Assembly (NCBI GenBank): GCA_025558075.1
Contig: JAHLKF010000011.1
Location: forward strand, 496,001 to 560,000
DNA length: 64,000 nt
DNA from: Gaertneriomyces semiglobifer
Lineage: Eukaryota > Chytridiomycota > Chytridiomycetes > Spizellomycetales > Spizellomycetaceae
Direction: 5' to 3'
Shown: piece after piece, positions 56,806 to 64,000 of the stretch
Layout of the letters: each line of letters starts with the position of its first letter
How positions within the stretch are numbered: position 1 is the stretch's first letter
Program-made: the position numbers and the translations under genes
Notes under the pieces: model-generated
Databases searched by the model: none
What the model was told of the DNA's origin: nothing
Seen by the model: the letters and a program-made list of their open reading frames with translations, nothing else

Positions 56806-59323
56806 AATGACGCTTCATTATGAAATTATGTGTCTGGACATGCCGTTAGATCCCCACAGACGCGACGCGTTCGGACGCGGTTGCTCATGATTGGATAATC
56901 CATTTTTATGAATGAGGCTGCGAGGCTGTCCACTTAAAGTATCGCTAAAGATCGAGAAGATAGAGACACGACAGGCGGCTGCAAACTGAGGTAAGGTCGT
57001 CATTCACTTTCTCTGCAAACGTGGGCCTGCTGGAAAAACTGCTGCGGGAAGGCCGCAGTGGCTGGGAGGCGGCTGAGCGGAGATCCTTGCGGGTCTCCAG
57101 TCTCCAGCTTGTCAGGTGGGAAGGCCGTCTGACGCTTCTTGGATGAGACCAGGTTCTCCGCGCTAATGCATGTGTAGACCCTTGCGAAATGGTTGCATTG
57201 GCTGGGGGGCAGCTAAGCGGAGGTCCTTCTGGGTCTCCAGTCTCCAGTTTGTCAGGTGGGAAGGCCGTCTGACGCCCCTCGGAATACATGCATCGGAGTT
57301 GATATGGCGCTGTGATTGTTTTAAAGAATGAACCGAACTAATGTCAAGCTCTTTCTTTCTTCCATTTCATGACTTTGTCGCAACAACGTATCTTGGAGCC
57401 AAAACGATCGGGTGGCGGGGAAAGGCATGGAAGCAGAATATACGACTGTTATGGAGTCAGATTCAATACATCAACTGTCGCTCATATGCCTAGTAACTCT
57501 TCACGCCGTGGCCGACGTTTAATATATACCTCTACGCAACGTATTGGGAAAGCCGTGCCGATTAGTCCCTGTCGCTTGATGTAGGCTGTAGTTCTTTTGG
57601 AGAAAGACAAACTTCGGACGTCGTGATGCATTGCCAGATCACAAAACGTTACAATGCTTTGCTTGCCCCGACTTCTATTGGCGGTCGTAAGCGCCACCTC
57701 AGCTTGGGAGAGCAGCGCTCCGTAACGGTTAACCGAGCCAGGTGGTGCTGTAGTCGGTGAATGTTGCATTGAGTGGCGCAAGGTCCGCTGGATCATGCGC
57801 GATCTGGCTGTCTGCCCTGGTTGCTGGAATGACACTTAGCGAGGTGCTATCTGGTCTGGAGGTTCCCTGGCTGTACATCATCCGTCACTGGAAGCTCATT
57901 AACGGCAGCAGTTTGTGTCATTACCGCCGATGAGAGCATGAGTGTCGTTTGTATAACTTGGCGGTTAGATTTTTCTCCCCTTATCAATGTCGTACTGCAC
58001 ATCAACTCATTCATGAGTGATCATGATATTAGGAGCATCTATGAGGGAGGGACATCGTCGAATTCTGTTAAGGTTTGCAGAGGGATGGAGTTCACAACCT
58101 GTGCTGTTTACTGAGGACTTTGGAAAGTCATTTGATGGAATTGTGTCACACAAGTAATTGTCCGGGTCAAAATATGTGTCGGGGCACCTTAAATATTGCT
58201 ACACGTGTCAATTATGGCGGAGTCGCTGTCCCGACAGCGTTGGAAATTGAGTACTCGATGGATTTTACACCACTAAACCAAAAGCACCTCCTTCTGACAT
58301 TCCTTTTCGAGTGCCTCAGCACATTTTGCAGGACATTCCATCGCACATTTTCACTGAACATGCTGATGGCAGTCGGTGGAGTCATTTCCTCCAGTACATT
58401 CTCTCATAGATTGCTATTTGACATTGTTTCCCGATGTTCTGGGGGGACATTCTGCTGATTGGCAACGGAATGTCTGTTATTAACCCCTCATATCACTGCA
58501 TACCACTGCATATTACTGCTCACACCACCATTGCTCATATTAATGGTTTGATAAAACATCAAAAAAGCATCAAAACCAACAGATTGAAAGGCCCTCCGTG
58601 GATGCATCTATTGTCTTGTTCCGCTGATGGTTGAGCTCCAGTGTGTCTTGCAGTTGAGACATATCGGCGTGGATATAGATCATGAGCATCGTGCTATATG
58701 TCAGTGATGCCAATGCGGCAATGCACCCCAGATCTGCGAACTCACCGCTCATCAGCGAGATCAGCCGCAACAGCAGCGTACGCGTAATCTTAAGCGTTTG
58801 AACCACTGATCAGCGCAACCTTCAGCAACATGAGTTGCGGATGTGACTGAGCTTGAGAAGCTTGCACGCAGAGGAATGTTGAGGACGCTGCATGTGCAGA
58901 GAAAGAGGACTCTGAAAAGAGACGCTGGGAAAAAGAGGCAAATACGTCTAAGTGCACGACCGCGTTGCCACCGAGGAGGCAAAACAGGCAAAAAGAATGT
59001 CAGCGTGCAGGAACGTGCCGTGGAATGTCATCCAACAACATGTCTCGGCATCGAATACGCTCCGATACATCCCATCTGATGTCCCTTTTGCCTCCTCGGC
59101 CGGAATGTGCTAATGAATGTCGGATTGTCAGCGGAATGTGCGTCGGCAACTGCTGTTCGATGTGCGGACGGATGCTCGCGCGAAATGTCTCATGGCGCCT
59201 TGTTTGTCGTGTTCACACGGACATATTGATAACTGAATGTCATATACGATGTCAACCTGGGTTGGGGGTGTACAGTTGACCACCAGAGCCGCATTGATCA
59301 AGGAAGCAATATGATGTCCAATA
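56806..59323. other. Subtelomeric gene-poor stretch
   Basis: About 2.5 kb with no supported gene. It contains the 75-bp duplication at 57061-57275. A region with frequent GAATGT/ACATTC words (about 58290-59340) runs on into the next gene. A plus frame at 58075-58458 (127 codons) has no recognisable content and is moderately CpG-poor around 58081-58140 and 58501-58560. Degenerate mobile DNA is possible but I cannot name an element. Confidence 0.45.
57061..57275. repeat. 75-bp imperfect direct duplication, period 140 bp
   Basis: Copies at 57061-57135 and 57201-57275 share TCTCCAGTCTCCAG, GTCAGGTGGGAAGGCCGTC and flanking sequence with only a few substitutions. The 65 bp between the copies is not repeated. 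No coding frame runs through both. Confidence 0.9.
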
Positions 59324-59806
59324 CTACGACCGTGACATTCCCTGCCATTGACCCCTGAGACGCCGTCCTGACTCCCAATCTTTGGCCGAAATGGGCACCC
59401 CTTTTCCACGCAAATTCCCTTCCTGAAAGAGACCTATCAGATAATCCTCCGCAGCTTCTTGCAATGTCTCAAACGCTTCAGTCTGCCAGCGAGCGTCCTT
59501 TAGTGTGGTCCCTTCCCTGGTCAGTACGTTCTGGCATATGTCACGGACCACACGTTGAAACGGCTTTTTCATGATAACCGACAACGTGCGCCTTGGGTAC
59601 CTATAAAACTGTCGCACCACCACAGAGGTTGGTCGATATCGGTGATGTGGATCAGGACGTTCTCCACGTGCTCTTGCTCGCAAGTATCCACCCAATCGTG
59701 GTAGCTTTTCGTCGGCCGCTTTCAACGCAAGCCGTATGCTCCGCCGTCCTCGCCGCCCACTTTCTAACAGTAGCGAATTCTCTCTGCGTTGGCATTGCCC
59801 TTCCAT
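59324..59806 (-). CDS. Divergent histone H3-fold protein (CENP-A-like or novel H3 variant), 160 aa
   Basis: A single-exon frame from the ATG at 59806. The C-terminal half follows the H3 fold: alpha-N entry HHRYRPTSVVVRQFYRYPRRT, alpha-1 KKPFQRVVRDICQNV, alpha-2 TLQEAAEDYLIGLFQE and alpha-3 SAKDWESGRRLRG. It departs from canonical H3 in three ways. The 50-residue N-terminus has no ARTKQTARKS-type tail and so none of the K4, K9 or K27 sites. Loop 1 is about seven residues longer and reads DARWQTEAF, recalling the longer loop 1 and Trp-Gln of CENP-A. Loop 2 lacks the segment around CAIHAK. A TTTTCAG acceptor-like site 20 bp upstream of the ATG suggests a spliced 5' leader. It could be the centromeric H3, a rapidly evolving H3 variant or a decaying copy; the helices look well preserved, which argues against decay. 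Confidence 0.85.
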   Translation of the reverse strand: MEGQCQRRENSLLLESGRRGRRSIRLALKAADEKLPRLGGYLRARARGERPDPHHRYRPTSVVVRQFYRYPRRTLSVIMKKPFQRVVRDICQNVLTREGTTLKDARWQTEAFETLQEAAEDYLIGLFQEGNLRGKGVPISAKDWESGRRLRGQWQGMSRS

Positions 59807-59922
59807 GCGCTTGATAAAGAGGAAACTGAAAATGAAAGAAAAATCGGTAAATACTCTGTGTACGTTTCATCCGTATAATCTGTGCGCCATAAATACATAT
59901 CTGCGTCTCCCTCCGTGAACAT

Positions 59923-60537
59923 TTAAACCGAATCGGCTGACGCATCTTCTTCGTAATCCTCCTCCGACTCATCTGTCTCATAATCCATGTCATACTCTTC
60001 CTCCGAATCATCGGTCTCCTCTTCATCCCCCTCTTGCAAAACAACCGCGTCTGCAAAAGCGCTGTCCTCTTCATCGTCTTCAGATATGTCTTCAATGGTA
60101 TCCGCCAGCGTAAGTTTCTGGGGGTCGTCCATGTCTGTCGTACCCACAGACGCCATTGCTTCCAAGACCAGCTGCTTGACGCGATCGATGTTGACACCCA
60201 ACTCAGAAAACATATTAGCGACGGAAAACGTGCATGGTGGGGAGCGGTCTCGCATTTGATGGGGCAGCCATATATGGATATGACGTGCTTCATGGCATGT
60301 GACGACAATACGGCTCAGATTTGGAAAGCCTTTAAGATCATAATCGTGCATCTGAAGACATCCTCCAAACAGGTCGGGATCGACAACTGCACCCCACACT
60401 TGTTCAGCACCGGTCACCAACGTCTTCTTCACATCAAGCTCGACCCATCCATTTTCGACACCACAACCTAACATTTGCTTCAACTCCTTTACCAGGCTGA
60501 TAACTTGGTCCGCAAAAGAAAAGAGGGAACCGTCCAT
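59923..60537 (-). CDS. Acidic-tailed protein of unknown family, 204 aa
   Basis: A single exon from the ATG at 60537. The first 130 residues look folded (FSFADQVISLVKELKQML, then GGCLQMHDYDLKGFPNLS and HEARHIHIWLPHQM). The last 70 residues are almost all Asp, Glu and Ser (for example EEETDDSEEEYDMDYET). Long acidic tails of this kind are common in histone chaperones and nucleolar proteins. It lies 116 bp upstream of, and on the same strand as, the H3-fold gene, so a partnership is tempting but is inference from position and charge only. No signal peptide or membrane segment. Confidence 0.65.
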   Translation of the reverse strand: MDGSLFSFADQVISLVKELKQMLGCGVENGWVELDVKKTLVTGAEQVWGAVVDPDLFGGCLQMHDYDLKGFPNLSRIVVTCHEARHIHIWLPHQMRDRSPPCTFSVANMFSELGVNIDRVKQLVLEAMASVGTTDMDDPQKLTLADTIEDISEDDEEDSAFADAVVLQEGDEEETDDSEEEYDMDYETDESEEDYEEDASADSV

Positions 60538-60859
60538 TGTGTTCAATGTTCAACCTCCTGGACCTCGTATCCTAATACACAGACCAATATGCCTCTTCTG
60601 CCTGTTCATTGATAGCAGGCCGATCACAGACCATTGCCTGTTAGCGCTCGGGCCACAGTTGGAAACCAAAGACGTGCTGGCCTATATCCACAATAAGACT
60701 CGGTTCGAGAGTCTCCAGATATATCTCGAGAGTGGCGCCTTCGGATCCCGTGTAGGAAGTGCGGTAGGGAAGGCACAACAACACCGGCAGTGGTTGTTCT
60801 GGCTCGCATATTACTTTGGGTGGTAGGAACTGGTGGAAGTCCTTCGTCGATGTAGTGCC

Positions 60860-61415
60860 ATGACAACGCCGCAGAAGACCACCGACGCGCGGTGCTTGGA
60901 TTTCCTGGTTATTTCGGCGTCCGAACTGTGCATGCTTTCCCCCGCCCGAGAGTTCAAGGCGTGGTACACTACCATGCTGGACACTCACAAAGACCTCATC
61001 GACTATTCCATACATTTCCTCGCCAGATGGCCTGAAATGCAGGCAGGCGTACTTTGCGATCCTGATACAAGCCGGTGCACACCTCATGCGCGACTTGTAA
61101 CATGTGAACAGCATGATGGATTATTGCGTGAGTTTCAGTCTGACGAGGCAATTCATCTACCTTTGGGAGACATGGTTTTACCGACAAGGAGGCTACGGCC
61201 CTCCCATCGATCGTCCCGCGCTGCTGGAAAAGGCTATCCTGAAAGGGTACCGTGACATCGCTACTTTCCTCGTCGGCCAAGGGCAAAGATTGATTCACCC
61301 CGTTCTTGTGAAGGATCCTCTGGAGTCGATGAGTTCCGAGTACATCGCCACTCTGATCGTGGCCGGCGTCGGGTTCCGAGGCTATGCGGGGTTGTTCGTA
61401 CGGTCCATCAACTAG
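60860..61415 (+). CDS. Tentative ankyrin-repeat-like protein, three exons, 144 aa
   Basis: Proposed exons are 60860-60963, 61043-61096 and 61139-61415, in phase, ending in TAG. The translation has ankyrin-like helical phrases (QAYFAILIQAGAHLMRD, LLEKAILKGYRDIATFLVGQG, SEYIATLIVAGVGFRGYAG). The second intron would be only 42 nt, and an upstream frame (60539-60826, with LQIYLESGAFGSRVG) may be an extra 5' exon that I could not join. Minus-strand frames across this stretch are antisense shadows. The existence of a gene is likely; its exact structure is not settled. Confidence 0.4.
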
Positions 61416-61887
61416 ACGAAAATGAACGATTCCCGTATCAAGCAAACCATACCCGAGTCACACCCGACTGTTTGCTCGGAATCCGAGATGAGAGCCCTTC
61501 ATCTAACGCCCGGATACCCAGATTCCATGCCAAAAACGCCCGAACCGCGCGCGTCATCGACATTCTGAACGCTATGGGGTCAGCAGATGCAGGATTTATC
61601 TGGGCAAGAGATAGAATGCGCAACAAGCTGCTCGCCTTCGAAAGGTCCTATCGCAGTCTCGCAGACACAGTTCCACTCCTCTGTACACGAAGTCCAGATG
61701 TGATATTCCAGTAAAATTTTCCATGTCCGGACCGTCCGGCAAATTTAATTAATTTGATTTTTCGATTAACTAATCAGGGGGCGGGGCGCCGTGCAGCCGT
61801 GCAGCAACCTTAAAAACCGTTTCCATTAGCACCAGTACTTGCAGTATCATCATCACTCACCGCTTATTATTTCTTTTTTGACGCAAG
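61416..61887. other. Intergenic, no supported gene
   Basis: In these 472 bp an 80-codon plus frame (61472-61714) could be a remnant of the upstream gene (VIDILNAMGSADAGFIW) but has no clear start. The AT-rich patch at 61740-61775 may belong to the promoter of the next gene. Confidence 0.4.
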
Positions 61888-63678
61888 ATGGCGTATGTTA
61901 ACTTTTCTGCGTTTCGTTGTCCAAGTGTGGTATCTCTTTAATATTTCTAACATACAGTTTTGTTGCTTGGAGCGATGAGGAAGGGTTGACCGCTGCAGAG
62001 AATGACGACGATCCCGATCATTCCGTGCCTCTAAGGCTTCGTTCCTACGTTGAGAAACGTATGAAAGACAATACATTGGATCCAGTCGGGTACGCCAAGT
62101 ACCTAAACCCCGACCTCACTGACAAGGACTCGGCCTTCCTGAGCCTCCAAGCTGCGGTCGAGTGGGTGAAATCACGGAGCAGCCGACTAACCTCCGGCGC
62201 GAAGAAGCATGCCACTGAGGCATCCAAACGCCTGGCAAAGTATCCTGTAAGCTGTGAATGCCGTGTTCACATTGTAATCCTTGTCATTGCATATTTGACA
62301 GTGCTGTTTAGTGGGATGATCCGATGGGGCCTTGGGCAACCTTCTGGGAAAAGGTCGCAAATAAGCAGCATGCTGTAGGTAGCCTCTTCATACTGTGGGT
62401 AGTGACCTCTTTCTGATCTTGGTCCCCCGTCAGAAACTCCAACGCCTGAAACGTAACCTGCAAGGGGAGATCGAGTTAACCTCAAGGTCGGGACTAGCCC
62501 TGGAAAAGACCTTGAGGAAAGTGAACAAAGCCAAGGCCAAAAGGAAGAGAGGTACCAGCCCGGCCCAGGCTGTTGCAGACGAGGACGAGGAAGTGACGAC
62601 TCCGACAAAGAAGCGCACGTCGGCATTGACGCCGTTCCTACATACTCCCATGAAGCCGCAGTTGAAGACGAGTACCAAGTTCGAGACTGCCATCGAGATC
62701 GTCTTTCTCTTTCGCGCCTCGCGACATGATCCTTTGGAGGCGCAGCTTTCTTATGTCGAGCAGATGAACAACATCTACGATGTGTCGTGCGTACCAAGTT
62801 CGGTACAAGAGATGATGACAAAGCTCTCTGCTGAGCCCATTGCCAGTGCACCAGGTGTACTTTTGTCCTCTGATAATCAGGAGGACAAGCATTTGCATGT
62901 CGCAAGAAGTGTGATTTTTGACTTCTGGGCGATGACACGCCACATGAGCGGCAACGTTCTGGTTCCGGGGCGGGAGCGAAAACACCTCATTGAGCAGGTA
63001 TCACCTCTTTTCAAACATATGGAGCACACCTTCCATAACATTGCCTTCGACTGGATTGAACGACCGGCCAACAGCACTAAGTCCTTGCGGCAGATGTGCG
63101 AAGGCAAACGTCAAACATTTGCAGTTGATGTTCTTGGGATCGCGGCGGCAGATAGCTCCGAGATCACCTACGTTGAACACAGTGGGTTAGATACGGATAA
63201 AGCTGAGACGATGAAGCACGCAAACGATGATATTTTGAAACTCATCAATGAGGCCATCGACGGGGCCAAGTTCCGTCTCTGCAGGTATTTGGATGCTCTG
63301 GCGGAACAGGCGAGCGATGTGAAGTCATTTGCGCTGCAGATAATTGGTAGGTTGAATGGTAATGCTAAAAGTGCCAATTCGTAATTTGATCAAACCCTGT
63401 CTGTCTTTCTAGGGCAAAGAATGACGCTGTTTTCGCTGTCGTTGGTGGGAGAAAATAAGTACCTTGCCATGGAGTGCAAGTCGGCCTGCTTGCCTAGTAG
63501 TTGGGCGGAGGCGGACCTTTTTGAAGAAGTCTTCGACCTTGCCTTCTTCCTGCTGGAGCAAGTGGATGAGCAACAGCAAATGATGGCAAAGCTGCGAAGC
63601 CAGCTACGCAGAGGGAAGCAATCCGCAGCTGGACCAACCGTGCGAGAATGGTTGCAGTTATCCCCTTCTATTATATGA
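61888..63678 (+). CDS. Second subtelomeric member of the nuclease-like fungal family, 511 aa
   Basis: Five exons, 61888-61892, 61958-62246, 62312-62374, 62434-63346 and 63413-63678, are in phase. The first exon has only five coding bases (ATG GC) before a GTATGT donor. A 21-codon third exon (WDDPMGPWATFWEKVANKQHA) is flanked by 65- and 59-nt introns. Residues about 345-395 repeat the motif order of the 55125-56805 protein: a VDVLG Asp (near 350), YVEHSG Glu (near 366), then KHANDDILKLINEA. A C-terminal helix (PSSWAEADLFEEVFDLAFFLLEQV region) corresponds to the end of the other copy. A basic linker (NKAKAKRKRG) may be a nuclear signal. It is the last gene before the telomere, which starts 246 bp beyond its stop. 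The paralogy is my reading of motif order, not an alignment score. Confidence 0.82.
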
Positions 63679-63923
63679 GTGTGCTGTCGTGTGGTTCCCA
63701 AGACTTTCATTCTTCAGTCCAATATCCTTCATTCATGCATTCGATTCCAAACCTTCAATGCGTCGTCGGAGTTTGGGGCTTGTGACATCGATTTTATCGA
63801 TAAATAATATATATGTAGACGTTCTTCCCAAAGGAACTGACGGAAAGCCCCGGCACCTCCGCTCTAGTGGCACGGTCAAGACTTTGCTTAAATAAACGCG
63901 CGTCGAACAATATAAGTTTTAAC

Positions 63924-64000
63924 TTCGGGTTAGGGTTTGGGTCAGGGTTTGGGTCAGGGTTTGGGTCAGGGTTTGGGTCAGGGTCAGGGTTAGGGTTAGG
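63924..64000 (+). repeat. Telomere repeat array with ordered variants
   Basis: Thirteen hexamer units run to the end of the window: TTCGGG, TTAGGG, then four alternating pairs of TTTGGG and TCAGGG, one more TCAGGG, TTAGGG and a partial TTAGG. The G-rich strand runs towards the window end, as expected at a right chromosome end. The variant units are the proximal zone where the array grades into subtelomere; pure TTAGGG begins at the last two units. Confidence 0.97.

Noticed and set aside
59652..60308. 218-codon minus frame bridging the H3-like and acidic genes
   Set aside because: It is a third frame through both genes, with the Arg/Met-rich composition expected from reading acidic codons out of frame; the H3 and acidic frames have clear protein character.
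60641..61114. 157-codon minus frame opposite the ankyrin-like gene
   Set aside because: No recognisable content; the plus frames show repeat-like helices.
1..64000. tRNA, rRNA and CRISPR features
   Set aside because: I looked for tRNA B-box phrases (GGTTCGA and variants) and regular spaced repeats. The few hits (for example near 8816 and 26228) lack an A-box and cloverleaf pairing, and no spaced repeat array is present.

Overview
This is a chromosome end from a eukaryote, most likely a zoosporic (flagellated) early-diverging fungus such as a chytrid. Genes are split by many short introns (mostly 50-90 nt) with fungal-style GTAAG/GTATG/GTGAG donors and CTAAC/CTGAC-like branch sites. There is a fungal-type bZIP factor, a typical SDA1 and a fungal ABCC transporter, together with two genes kept only by organisms that build cilia: an axonemal dynein heavy chain and CEP290. 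The last 77 bases are a (TTAGGG)-type telomere array rich in TTTGGG and TCAGGG variants, so position 64000 points to the chromosome tip. All exon structures below were assembled by hand from reading frame, phase and splice signals; I ran no search.

Layout. Positions 1-40 kb are a compact housekeeping block: the 3' part of a coiled-coil gene ending in an HMMR/kinesin-12-like C-terminal module (1-3642, +); an unrecognised proline-rich/coiled-coil gene (3713-5284, -); SDA1 (5817-8099, +); an ING-family PHD-finger protein (8735-9862, -); a 4,555-residue DNAH2-type inner-arm dynein heavy chain (10571-24469, +); a PXA/Nexin-C membrane-trafficking protein (24536-26634, -); a bZIP factor (27044-28006, +); an RNF5/RNF185-type ER ubiquitin ligase (28218-29249, -); a gene-free tract of about 3 kb whose centre is strikingly poor in CpG; CEP290 (32379-39578, +); and a PEBP protein (39738-40343, -).

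Positions 40-54 kb are looser. They hold three predicted secreted or surface cysteine-rich proteins (41591-42223, 42960-43724, 45944-46945) and a 22-exon, 1,444-residue ABCC/MRP transporter (47714-53553, -).

Positions 54-64 kb are subtelomeric and accessory. Two probable paralogs of a fungal protein family with a nuclease-like motif arrangement lie here (55125-56805, - and 61888-63678, +). Between them are a very divergent histone H3-fold protein without a canonical tail (59324-59806, -), an acidic-tailed protein on the same strand just upstream of it (59923-60537, -), a tentative ankyrin-like gene, a 75-bp duplication and the telomere. The H3 variant next to an acidic protein is the most unusual finding. 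DNAH2 and CEP290 act in the flagellum (arm motor and transition zone); SDA1 and ING are ribosome-biogenesis and chromatin housekeeping genes.
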